Of a stretch of 10,135 nt of DNA, positions 1-7,397 are shown piece after piece. The stretch is from Podila epigama. Taxonomy: Eukaryota; Mortierellomycota; Mortierellomycetes; Mortierellales; Mortierellaceae. Position 1 is the stretch's first letter; every line of letters starts with the position of its first letter. The position numbers and the translations under genes are program-made. The notes under the pieces are model-generated. The model did not search any database. It was not told where the DNA came from and saw only the letters and a list, made by a program, of their open reading frames with translations. The DNA is taken from positions 1-10,135 of the forward strand of contig JAAAVE010000700.1 in the NCBI GenBank assembly GCA_015679605.1, in the 5' to 3' direction.

Positions 1-63
1 GAATGGGCAATCCCCCCCTTTCTAATATGTTTGAGATTCAAACATCTTTTTCATGTTTATTAG

Positions 64-204
64 GGTGCTGCTGTGATCTATATCCGAGTTTTGCGTCCAT
101 TCTTGGCTCAACACAGTAGCCAGATCGATAGTTCATACAACACTCTCAAGGCCAAGGTCTCGGCTGTCGCAGCAGAGCTTGATGCAGGCACATCGAGCCA
201 TTAG
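64..204 (+). CDS. Yop1/REEP5-family ER-shaping protein, C-terminal exon (partial)
   Basis: This is the last coding exon of a gene that begins left of the window. It follows an intron ending in TAG (61-63) and encodes 46 residues before the TAG stop at 202-204. The segment G-A-x-x-I-Y-x-R-x-L-R-P-F-L, followed by Q-H-x-S-Q-I-D-S, matches the C-terminal part of animal REEP5/DP1 and fungal Yop1 (TB2/DP1/HVA22 family). There the pattern is G-A-E-x-x-Y-K-R-x-x-R-P-F followed by K-H-E-S-x-x-D-S, just after the last membrane hairpin. Family members are integral ER membrane proteins whose hairpins and amphipathic helix curve and stabilise ER tubules, together with reticulons. The remaining tail (K-A-K-V-S-A-V-A-A-E-L) could form the conserved C-terminal amphipathic helix; this is inferred. 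The family assignment is fairly sure from a short piece, but the choice between a Yop1 orthologue and another REEP paralogue cannot be made here. Confidence 0.82.
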   Translation, partial: GAAVIYIRVLRPFLAQHSSQIDSSYNTLKAKVSAVAAELDAGTSSH

Positions 205-507
205 TAACCCAAAAAAGAAAATGTCCTTTGTCTTTTCCAAAAAGTCAATAATGGATGTTGCAGTGTCAGTAGAGTAGATGCAAATAGTATGTTCTGTTCA
301 TAGGCATTACCAAATGGACTCGACTCTATTCATTTTCTTTTGTTTTTTTGTATATTTTTTATGTTCTTTCAAAAGTGAGGATCAAAGAAAAGAAAAAGAA
401 AAAAAGGATGTAAAAGGAGGGATGAAGCGAAAGCGCGTGTGACATTATTATGCTATGCCCCATTGGCGTAATGCAAAAAGGCCAGACAGAACAAGGCCAA
501 TGCTGCG

Positions 508-525
508 GTCAACAGTGTTGACTCA
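508..525 (+). promoter_or_regulatory. Perfect 7+7 dyad overlapping a TGACTCA (Gcn4/AP-1 type) site
   Basis: The sequence GTCAACA (508-514), one G, then TGTTGAC (516-522) is a perfect inverted repeat. Its right arm runs into TGACTCA (519-525), the consensus bound by Gcn4/AP-1 bZIP factors. It lies about 400 bp upstream of the ORM start codon. Function is inferred from motif identity and position only; a heptamer can occur by chance. Confidence 0.35.
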
Positions 526-628
526 ACGTAGACCCATGACAATGGATAATGGTCGTGGTCATGGTCAACTTTGCACGGTATTTGACCATTGCCATTTGTC
601 ATTTTTCAACTGTTTTCTCTTTTTCTTT

Positions 629-841
629 TCCACATCCACACCAACATCTACACCGACACCCACATCCATATCCATATCCTATCTTTTTTTTTTCAATCAT
701 TCATTCATTCATTCTTGACCACGTCTTATCTATTCAACTCTTTTTGTCTGTTGTTCGTCTGTCTATCGAGTTCGCTTTCCCTGGTACAATTTCCACCATC
801 CATACCTACATCCACATCTACTTCCACATCCACATTCACTC
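629..841 (+). repeat. CATCCA/ACATCC-type degenerate repeats with an ATTC run, ORM leader
   Basis: Two clusters of the imperfect hexamer family CATCCA/ACATCC/ACATCT lie at about 629-680 and 793-841. They are separated by a T-run and a tetranucleotide run (ATTC)n at about 697-714. The whole tract is C/T/A-rich and nearly G-free on the plus strand, typical of a CT-rich fungal promoter or 5' leader. It ends about 90 bp before the ORM start. Confidence 0.7.
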
Positions 842-927
842 CTACTGCTTCTCCTTTTCAACCCTATATCCCATACAACTTCAGCAACCCATCTACGCAT
901 CGTTCACCTTACTTCCATCCTACAACC

Positions 928-2387
928 ATGACCCTCGCAGCAAAGTATAAGACGGACTATGTCCAAACATTGGATCAACATGCCCAGACCAATCTCAATT
1001 CATCATGGGTCAACGACAAGGGTAAAAAGAAACGATAGGAAGGACCCTGTTCCAATGTAGAAGAGCCACCCACCCCCCTTGGACAAGCATTCATTCTTTT
1101 TTGCCTAACGTTGTACGACGGCGATATAACAAAAAAAAATCGTTGAAATATAGGTGCCTGGGTCACAAATGTCATCATCATTGTGTTCATAAAGATCTTT
1201 TTCGGCATTATCCCCGGTATTTCGCCCGAGCTAAGCTGGTCCATGACCACCTTGACCTACAACGTTGTAAGTAATCCTTCAATTTTTCTTTTTCCCTTTT
1301 TTTTATAATCATTTTCCCGTGGTTTTTTTCCCGTTGTTTATTTGCATTTTTTTATGGGCTTATTCAATGTGGCAGGATGTGTGTGTGTGTGTGTGTGTAA
1401 TGGGCAAAAGAGACCTGGCTTGGTCTGTCTTGCACCACGCGACTTTTTTTTTTGTCTTTCCTTCTCCTATCCTGACTTTTTGGATTCTCGACCAAACTCG
1501 ATTTTTTTTTTTGACTTTTTGGAGACATGAACAAGGGCAGTTAACAATGGACCATCTCCATCTCGTTTGTATTTCGTAAAAAAAAAACCAATGTGCACAT
1601 CAAAATAGGGAAGCTACATAATGTTTCATGCAGTGACAGGAGTGCCATTCGAGTTTTCGCAAGGTGCGTACGATGGGATTACATTGTGGGAGCAGATTGA
1701 TGGAGGCGTCCAATTCACTGCAACCCGCAAGTACCTCACCACCGTGCCCATTGTCCTGTAAGTTTGCTTTGATCTTTTTTATTTCTTTTGTACAGTGTAC
1801 ATGCAACAGTCATGTGGGCGAAGCTACCTTAGAGCAGTGAAAAGGAAAAAAAGGGGAAAGAAGAGACAAGGCGAGAAGCTAAAGTCGATTACAGTGTGAT
1901 CCCCACACACACACACACTTTAACACAGCATCCTCTCCTATCCTCCTATCCAATGGCCAGCGCATTATGATTGACACTGGTCCATGCTTTGTCCATGCTT
2001 TGCTACCTTTGCATTCACTCTCAATCTCCCATTCTTGTCCAATTCTCCCCCTATATCATACACACACACACACACACATACACATACACACTCACGCGCT
2101 CGTCTACGCTTCACTCCAACAACAAACAAAAAGGAGATTCAAACTAACCTTGTGCAACTCGATACAAATGGTGGATGACACGAAAAAAAAATTGGTACAA
2201 CATGAACAAAACTCTACATAGATTCCTGGTGAGCACTCATTACACGCATTATGCACCCAGCGTCTTCTTTGTGAACTTGGTCCTGACAGTGATCAACCTG
2301 ATTGCAAAACTACCGTCGATGCATCAGGTCCGTCTGTTTGACATTAATCAGAAAATCGAGAGTGTCGTTGATGCTGTCGAGTACTAG
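928..2387 (+). CDS. ORM1: ORM1/ORMDL-family regulator of serine palmitoyltransferase
   Basis: Four exons: 928-1021, 1154-1266, 1609-1757 and 2222-2387, giving 173 residues. All three introns are GT...TAG and all junctions keep frame. ORM proteins are ER membrane proteins that bind and inhibit serine palmitoyltransferase when ceramide is high, so they set sphingolipid synthesis. Visible landmarks are [11 protein letters not shown] before the first hydrophobic helix, then [27 protein letters not shown], and [11 protein letters not shown] near the end. Each aligns with ORMDL3 (T-P-F-E, W-E-Q-M-D-Y-G-V-Q-F-T-A-S-R-K, K-L-P-Q-L-H-G-V-R-I-F). Asn24 falls opposite ORMDL3 Asn13, a residue implicated in ceramide sensing. 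The N-terminal tail is intermediate between the short animal form and the long yeast Orm1/2. It contains Thr and Ser residues, but a yeast-like Ypk1 phosphosite cluster is not obvious. The start was chosen as the first ATG giving a family-like N-terminus. Confidence 0.95.
1379..1398. repeat. (GT)10 microsatellite in ORM intron 2
   Basis: Ten GT units lie within intron 2 (1267-1608). The same intron has several T-runs and a purine run near its 3' end. Confidence 0.95.
1758..2221 (+). other. ORM intron 3 (464 nt) with two CA arrays
   Basis: The intron runs from the donor GTAAGT at 1758 to the acceptor TAG at 2219-2221 and splits a Leu codon (CT|A). It contains CA dinucleotide arrays at about 1904-1918 and 2060-2090. 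The joined product reads P-I-V-L-F-L-V-S-T-H-Y, matching ORMDL P-I-V-L-Y-F-L. Open frames inside it translate mainly the CA arrays and are not genes. Confidence 0.9.
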
Positions 2388-2592
2388 GGTAAAGCTAAGT
2401 AGTTCATGTTCATATAAAAGTAAAAAGTAAAAGTGAGTGCTGAAGTCACAAAAGATAAAAGAATGGTTTAGGTGCTTCGATATGGGTAAAAAATGTCTTC
2501 ACTGTTATAGGCGATAGGTCTGGGCATAATACATTGAATGACCATGCGCTTGTAGGCAGTGCTTCTCTTATATCATTTTAATCTCCCGAAGT

Positions 2593-2608
2593 TTCGCACG
2601 CATGCGAA
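2593..2608 (+). other. Short hairpin in the ORM 3' UTR
   Basis: TTCGCA (2593-2598), a loop of four bases, and TGCGAA (2603-2608) form a perfect 6-bp stem. It lies about 210 nt after the ORM stop and 30 nt before the larger poly(A)-signal hairpin. Confidence 0.45.
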
Positions 2609-2636
2609 GGCGAAGAAGAAGCTACCAGTAAAATGA

Positions 2637-2684
2637 GGTGATCTACTGGCATTCTCTCTTAATAAAACATTCTAGTAGATCACT
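2637..2684 (+). terminator. AATAAA poly(A) signal of ORM, displayed in a hairpin loop
   Basis: AATAAA at 2661-2666 lies 274 nt after the ORM stop and is the best polyadenylation signal there. It is flanked by a perfect 10-bp inverted repeat, GTGATCTACT (2638-2647) and AGTAGATCAC (2674-2683). A G-U and a G-C pair extend the stem inward, leaving a 22-nt loop (2650-2671) that contains the whole AATAAA. The pairing is seen in the sequence; its role in 3' processing is inferred. Confidence 0.6.
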
Positions 2685-2887
2685 GGAATCGCTTCGGTGT
2701 GTTTGTTTGTATGTACATGTGTCATGATGTAGATGGTGTGTATGTGTTGGATTTAGATAAATGTGTTGCCACCGAATATGTAGAAGATGTATTACTTACC
2801 AACCAACCATCAACATGCTGTCATTCATTGGGAGAGTGAAAGGATCGATCCAAAACAAAAGCTGCTGATTCTCAAAGCTTTTTGTAT

Positions 2888-2933
2888 GGACAATTGAGTC
2901 CTGGTGGGGACAATTGGCAAGTCACATGACTTG
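2888..2933 (+). promoter_or_regulatory. Candidate NIT2 upstream control elements
   Basis: The nonamer GGACAATTG occurs twice, at 2888-2896 and 2908-2916, exactly 20 bp apart. The second copy contains an inverted CCAAT (2912-2916). Directly after comes a perfect dyad, CAAGTCA-CA-TGACTTG (2918-2933). The block ends 105 bp before the first NIT2 ATG. Function is inferred from arrangement and position. Confidence 0.35.
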
Positions 2934-2977
2934 ACGCGAAAGAGATAGAAACGAACAAAGGGACATGCTACCGTCCC

Positions 2978-3001
2978 TTCATTCATTCATTCATTCATTC
3001 A
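2978..3001 (+). repeat. (TTCA)6 tetranucleotide repeat in the NIT2 leader
   Basis: About six tandem TTCA units sit just upstream of the NIT2 start, probably within the 5' UTR. A shorter run of the same tetranucleotide lies in the ORM leader near 700. Confidence 0.9.
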
Positions 3002-3038
3002 TCCATTTATCCATTCTTTCCATCTATTCATCCCCCGC

Positions 3039-4676
3039 ATGTTTCGTGCTGCAACCACTTTACTACGAGGACCACTAACCAGCCATCGCTTCTCCACCTC
3101 CACCTCCACCATGACCACCTCTGCCCCATGTAAACTCGCGCTTATCCAGCTCGCGGTCACTGCTGACAAACTCAAAAACCTTGATAACGCTCGTACCCAC
3201 GTTCTCGAGGCAGCTGCCAACGGTGCCAATCTCATTGTCCTTCCTGTACGAAAGAGAAAAAAAAAATAATAAGAAAGAATATCAGCAATTGGAAATTATA
3301 TAAACTTTCGTCTCTCAGGCTGACCACACTCCTCTTGGTTTGAAAAAAAACACCTCAAACTTCACGTCTCAAACACATGGCTCATAGGAATGCTTCAACT
3401 CGCCTTATGGTACCTCGTTCTTCCCCGAGTATGCCGAGGACCTCAATGATGGTCCCTCAGTCAACGCTCTCTCCGCAATGGCCAAGGCAAGTGTTTCTCC
3501 TATGGTTCCAATTGCTCCTTTTCAATATCTCTAACAGTAGTATGAGTATGTGAGAGAGAGAGAGAGAGAGAGATGACTTATCTCATTTTGTCTATTTTCC
3601 ACTTGTATTGCTGAGGCAGGCTGCAAAGTCATACCTGATCGGTGGTTCCATCCCAGAGCGTGATGCCAAGGACAACAAAGTGTACAATACTTGCACGGTC
3701 TATAACCCTGCAGGTGAACGTATTGCAACGCATCGCAAGGTCCACCTCTTTGACATTGATGTCCCTGGCAAGATCCGTTTCCAGGAGAGTGAGACGCTGA
3801 CTGCAGGCAACCAGCTGACTCATTTCGACACAGGTTTGTACTTCATTCCTAACGTTGTTTGTTTGTTGCGTGGGGGTAGTCGTGGGTAAAAAAAAAATAA
3901 TAATAATAATATTAAAAAAATCATTGTGTCTGGACTCGACTCCTTTGTTCTTTTACTGCGCTAGAGTATGGCAAGATCGGCGTTGGTATCTGTTATGACA
4001 TTCGCTTCCCAGAGCCTGCCATGATTGCTGCGCGTCAAGGTAAGAATGCAATGGTGTGGTTGACGTTCTTTCTACTGTTGTCTATTGTAACGGCTGATGC
4101 CTCTACTCCAATACCCTCGTTAAGACACCACTCAACACACATTGAACTTCACTGGTTTGTCCTCTTTGATTCTTTTCTTATTTTCACTCTATGACACACA
4201 CATTTAGGTTGCTTTATTATGATCTATCCTGGAGCATTCAACATGGTAACCGGTCCTTTGCACTGGGAACTGTTGCAGCGTGCGCGCGCGGTCGATAACC
4301 AGATGTATGTCGCCGCATGCTCGCCAGCACGCGATCTCACAGCCGGATACCATGCTTGGGGACATTCAACGATTGTTGGTCCTTCAGGTGGTGTGTTGGC
4401 CACCACGGATGAAAAACAAGGCATCGTCTACGCTGACTTGGGTAAGTTTCTTGTTCATATATAAACCCAACCAACCACCTTGAAATGGTTGAAGAAAAAG
4501 GGCAAACAGTCACTCCAGCTCTTTTTTTTATCTGACATGTCCCTGCTCTATCTTTGCTATTTATCTGAATAGATCTCAAGGTCATGAACGAGTTCCGCGA
4601 GAACATCCCCCTGAACAACCAACGCCGATTCGATTTGTATGTGGATGTCTCCAAGGCAAAACCCGAAACCCATTAA
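3039..4676 (+). CDS. NIT2: Omega-amidase NIT2 (nitrilase superfamily), with mitochondrial presequence
   Basis: Six exons (3039-3245, 3388-3486, 3620-3833, 3965-4039, 4208-4441, 4573-4676) encode 310 residues. The enzyme hydrolyses alpha-ketoglutaramate (and alpha-ketosuccinamate) to the keto acid plus ammonia in the glutamine transaminase/omega-amidase pathway. The nitrilase triad is intact: Glu70 in [10 protein letters not shown], Lys142 in R-K-V-H-L-F-D-I-D and Cys183 in G-I-C-Y-D-I-R-F. Spacing is close to human NIT2 (E43, K112, C153). Blocks Y-P-G-A-F-N, H-W-E-L-L-Q-R, R-A-V-D-N-Q and W-G-H-S-T are NIT2-like rather than NIT1-like. Residues 1-24 are rich in Arg/Ser/Thr and lack acids, as in a mitochondrial presequence. 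Met25 begins the body, giving 286 residues against 276 in human. Intron 2 has a GC donor; the others are GT...TAG. In-frame junctions reproduce unbroken family sequence, so the gene model is firm. Which start is used is not settled. Confidence 0.95.
3111..3119 (+). promoter_or_regulatory. Second in-frame NIT2 start (Met25) in strong context
   Basis: The first ATG (3039) has C at -3 and T at +4, a poor initiation context. The in-frame ATG at 3111 is preceded by CCACC with A at -3, a near-ideal eukaryotic context. Leaky scanning could therefore yield a long mitochondrial and a short cytosolic form. This is inferred from context only. Confidence 0.5.
3487..3619 (+). other. Non-canonical GC-AG intron 2 of NIT2, with a (GA)11 repeat
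   Basis: The exon ends A-M-A-K at 3486 and the intron begins GCAAGT, otherwise a perfect donor (AAG|GCAAGT). It ends CAG at 3617-3619 and exon 3 opens A-A-K-S-Y-L-I-G-G. The only nearby GT (3491) cannot join the CAG acceptor, or the nearby GAG, in frame. The intron contains (GA)11 at 3552-3573. It is the only one of the intron ends seen here that uses CAG rather than TAG. Confidence 0.85.
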
Positions 4677-5007
4677 AAGACCAATGCGTTCTACTTATTT
4701 TATTATTTCTGTCGTGGTTCCGTGTCATTGAGTACATTGGTAACCATGTCACTGTGGTCAAACTCCCTTCATTTTCTTTCATGTTACGTGTCATTATTGC
4801 TCAAAGCTCCTTTCTTTTTTCTTTCGTTTCTTTATTTTTTTTTTCTTACTTGGAAAGAGGTGTATTGAGAAATGCAATGGAGGCGGGCAAAGGAGGAACA
4901 AGAGTGTGAACAAAAAAAAAGAAAATATGGGTTCACCAAGTCGATTTTTACAGGTTGAGGATGGGTTGGTGGGGAATATTTTGTGTAGATTTTTTTTTGT
5001 TGATCTT
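4677..5007. other. Convergent intergenic region between NIT2 and the GNPDA gene
   Basis: This 331-bp gap holds the facing 3' ends of two convergent genes. It is T-rich to the left (from 4800) and A-rich around 4910. No AATAAA is visible for NIT2 on the plus strand. No gene is supported. Confidence 0.75.
4831..4836 (-). terminator. AATAAA poly(A) signal for the GNPDA gene
   Basis: AATAAA on the minus strand lies 172 nt downstream of the deaminase stop codon, in an A-rich stretch on that strand. It is assigned by position and consensus only. Confidence 0.5.
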
Positions 5008-7090
5008 TTACTGGTGGTAGGTCGCCTCGGCGACACCTCCGCGCCAGGAGCGGACACCACCCTGGAGACCAACGTTATCGGATCCAATGAGCTGCTCATG
5101 GACCTTCTCGATGGACTTGAAGTAGTTGACGGTCTTGACGTGGAGTTCGAGGGTGGCATCCTCGTCACAGACGACCATACCGCGGGGGTGAAGCTGGATG
5201 GCCGAGACAGTCCACATGTGGTTGACGCCCTCCTCAATGCACTTGGCCAAAGCCAAAGCCTTGTGGGCACCGGTGATGATGATGCAGACCTCGCGAGCAT
5301 CCATGACGGTGCTAATTGATAGAAAGAGATAAAAAAGAGTAGGAGGTTAGGTGTCTGTTTTTGTGTCCGTCCAGTAGGGCTTGGCTAATGCGTGTGCGGA
5401 AATGATCCATTGAGAAGTCATTGAATGTTCACACTCCCTTTTTTTTTTTTTTTTTTTTGAGTGTGTATGAATAAATGTGTCGAAGCATGTTGTTGTCCGT
5501 TTGCGTTTGATGTTATAAAAGAACTGTCTGTCTGTCTGTCTGTGTGTATGTCATCTTTGTCGTCTTCTTTTATGTTTTGTCGGATCTATATGTTGTTCCT
5601 GTTTCTCGTCTGTGTTTGAAAAAGAGAAAAAAGAAAAAAAGAAAAAAAAAAATCCATCCAGTCGTAGTCGTGAAAGCAAAATGTCGACATGGTTTTTTTT
5701 AGCCACGTTTGCATATTACTCCCTTCTCCCACTACACGTGCTGGGTGCTGATCCAAGTCTCCAGTATCAGCAAGATGGCCTTGATCGGATGCAATGTTGG
5801 AAATGGGAAGGCGATCAAGGAAGGCGTCTAAGCCTGCAATGGACAACGCCCATAGCAGGCAAAGAGACAAGAATCAAGAAGGCGTCAAACAGAGAAAGAA
5901 AAAGAAAAAAAAACTTACGCAACACCGACGGTCAAGGCCAAGTTGGGGACCTTAGTGATGTCGTTGTCAAAGAAGCGGGCATTGGCGACGATGGTGTCGT
6001 AGGCAAGGGTCTTGACACGAGTGCGGGAGTTGAGGGAGGAACCGGGCTCGTTGAAGGCGATGTGACCATCGGGACCGATGCCACCGAGGAAGAGCTCGAT
6101 GCCACCGACAGCGGCGATCTTCTCTTCATAGCGCTGGCACTCGAGGTCGAGATCTGTTGCGTTACCGTCGAGGATGTGGACGTTCTCGGGGAGGATATCA
6201 ACGTGCTTGAAGAGGTTGCTCCACATGAACGAGTGGTACGACTCGGGGTGGTCTCTACATGAATGCAAGCGATGAGAGTGGATGTGTTAGCCCTTTGATT
6301 GCCATGGTGTTTTTTTCTTCATCTTCTTCTTGTACAGGTTGAGGTGGATGTGAGTGACATAAAGTTGAAACAAAGGACGCGGGCAAAAGTGCCGTCACTC
6401 GTCACTCGTCAATTGTCACTTCACTTGCTGTACAACCAAACCAACTCGAACGCACAATGGAAATGATTGGCCTTTTTTTTTTTTTTTTTTTTCTTGGTCT
6501 CTCGCTTTCGCTGTCACTGTCGCGCCACTTTTTTTTTTTTGTCTCGCCCTCACGTTCACATTCATAACATTCACACACACACGCACACTTTCCCACGTCA
6601 TGTCGAAAACCTTTTTTTTTCTTTCCACTTTGTCATTGTTTTTGCATTCATTTTGCTGCATGAGTGCTGTTGATATTGATATTGTTATCCATCCCTCCAC
6701 CACATACACATGGATGAACACAAAGAAAAAGAATTTGATATATTTACCTGGGCAATCCGACGTATTCATCCATGTTGAAGGTGATGACGTGCTGGAAGGA
6801 GAGCTCACCAGCCTGATGGAACTTGACCAAGTTTCTGTAGACACCGACGGGGGATGAGCCAGTGGGGAGACCGAGAACGAAAGGCTTGGTGGCAGTGGGA
6901 GCAAACTCCTTGATGCGCTCCTTGACGTACTTGGCTACATATGACATATGATGAGAAAAATGTGGATGGATGAGTTTTTTTTTTTCTTTTTTTCTGTTTC
7001 TTTGTCTTGTTGGAAGCAAATTCGATGGAGATCTACTTTACCGACGTGGTAGGAGACGGCTTCAAAGTCCTTGCGAATGACTAATCTCAT
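5008..7090 (-). CDS. GNPDA1: Glucosamine-6-phosphate deaminase (NagB/GNPDA family)
   Basis: Four minus-strand exons (7090-7042, 6934-6748, 6254-5919, 5311-5008) give 291 residues, close to the 289 of human GNPDA1. All three introns are GT...TAG and junctions keep frame. The enzyme converts glucosamine-6-phosphate to fructose-6-phosphate plus ammonia, the last step of amino-sugar (chitin-derived) catabolism, in the cytosol. Visible blocks are L-G-L-P-T-G-S-S-P (37-45), F-N-M-D-E-Y-V-G-L (69-77), [18 protein letters not shown] (136-153), N-A-R-F-F-D, and V-M-D-A-R-E-V with T-G-A-H-K-A. Asp72, Asp141, His143, Glu148, Arg172 and Lys208 coincide exactly with the E. coli NagB numbering of catalytic and substrate-binding residues. 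Ser151, Arg158 and Lys160, which form the bacterial allosteric GlcNAc-6-P site, are also present. The C-terminal tail ([10 protein letters not shown] onward) differs from the animal tail. The gene symbol is by homology only. Confidence 0.97.
5312..5918 (-). other. GNPDA intron 3 (607 nt), repeat-rich
   Basis: The intron runs from the donor GTAAGT (5918 downward) to the acceptor TAG at 5314-5312. It holds a T20 run (5439-5458), a CTGT tetranucleotide run (5524-5541), A-rich stretches (5618-5652) and a 9-bp inverted repeat (5779-5787 with 5812-5820, 24-nt loop). Between about 5670 and 5890 the base composition looks less repetitive. A minus-strand open frame there (5870-5586) has mixed amino-acid content, but splicing into it from exon 3 quickly meets a stop. 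Confidence 0.85.
6255..6747 (-). other. GNPDA intron 2 (493 nt) with long T-runs
   Basis: The intron is bounded by GTAAAT at the donor and TAG at the acceptor. Joining restores [10 protein letters not shown], the exact family sequence. T-runs occur at 6473-6492 (T20) and about 6531-6540. Overlapping open frames are low-complexity. Confidence 0.92.
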
Positions 7091-7397
7091 GTTGGATGTG
7101 TGTGTATGTGTGAGTGATAAGAGTGGTAAGAGTGGTGGGTTGAGCTGGTAGGCTGAACTGAGTAGAGTTGAAGTGAGTGAAGTTGGGGTGGAGGAGGAGG
7201 GGCTAAGAGATGTGGGGGATGTGTGAATGAAGAAGAAGAAGAAGAAGAAAAAGAAAAAGAAGAAAGAAATAGAAGGAAGAGAAAGAAAAAGTGGAAAATG
7301 GAAATCAGCCGGAATATATGCGATTTTATGTTTATGCGATATTTCTCTTTTTTTTTTTCTTTCCTTGTCTTCTTTTTTTTTCAACATTGGGACACAA
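7091..7397 (-). promoter_or_regulatory. Promoter/leader of the GNPDA gene
   Basis: Immediately upstream of the deaminase ATG the minus strand is C/T/A-rich, a typical fungal CT-rich leader, then carries a CTT-repeat tract (7229-7265 on the plus strand as AAG units). A CCAAT pentamer lies on the minus strand at 7386-7390, about 300 bp upstream of the ATG. No TATA element was convincingly seen. Confidence 0.45.

Larger units (their letters stand above)
205..927. other. Intergenic region: 3' flank of the Yop1-type gene and promoter/leader of ORM
   Basis: No gene is supported here. The left part is A/T-rich with A-runs, as expected of a fungal 3' end, but no exact AATAAA was seen. The right part looks like the ORM promoter and leader. 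It has CCAAT-type pentamers on both strands (462-466 minus, 497-501 plus), a dyad fused to a TGACTCA site (508-525), and then a long C/T-rich tract with CATCCA-like repeats up to the ATG at 928. Three overlapping plus-strand open frames between 455 and 1038 consist of low-complexity S/F/H/T/P translations and are not credible genes. Confidence 0.7.
2388..3038. other. Intergenic region: ORM 3' UTR and NIT2 promoter
   Basis: No coding region is supported. The left 300 bp carry two hairpins and the only AATAAA near the ORM 3' end. The middle (2695-2760) is GT-rich. The right part holds candidate NIT2 control elements (2888-2933) and a TTCA tetranucleotide run in the likely NIT2 leader. Confidence 0.7.

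Noticed and set aside
455-1038. Three overlapping plus-strand open frames of 87-149 codons
   Set aside because: Their translations are histidine/serine/threonine/proline/phenylalanine low complexity from the CATCCA-type and T-run tract, and the longest only overlaps the real ORM first exon in another frame.
3246-3387. A possible extra small exon inside NIT2 intron 1 after an internal CAG near 3319
   Set aside because: The family sequence [10 protein letters not shown] is contiguous across the junction 3245/3388, leaving no room for inserted residues.
4794-5319. Open frames of 168 (minus) and 137 (plus) codons over the last GNPDA exon
   Set aside because: Both are alternative-frame shadows of the conserved exon 5311-5008, whose correct frame matches the deaminase family throughout.
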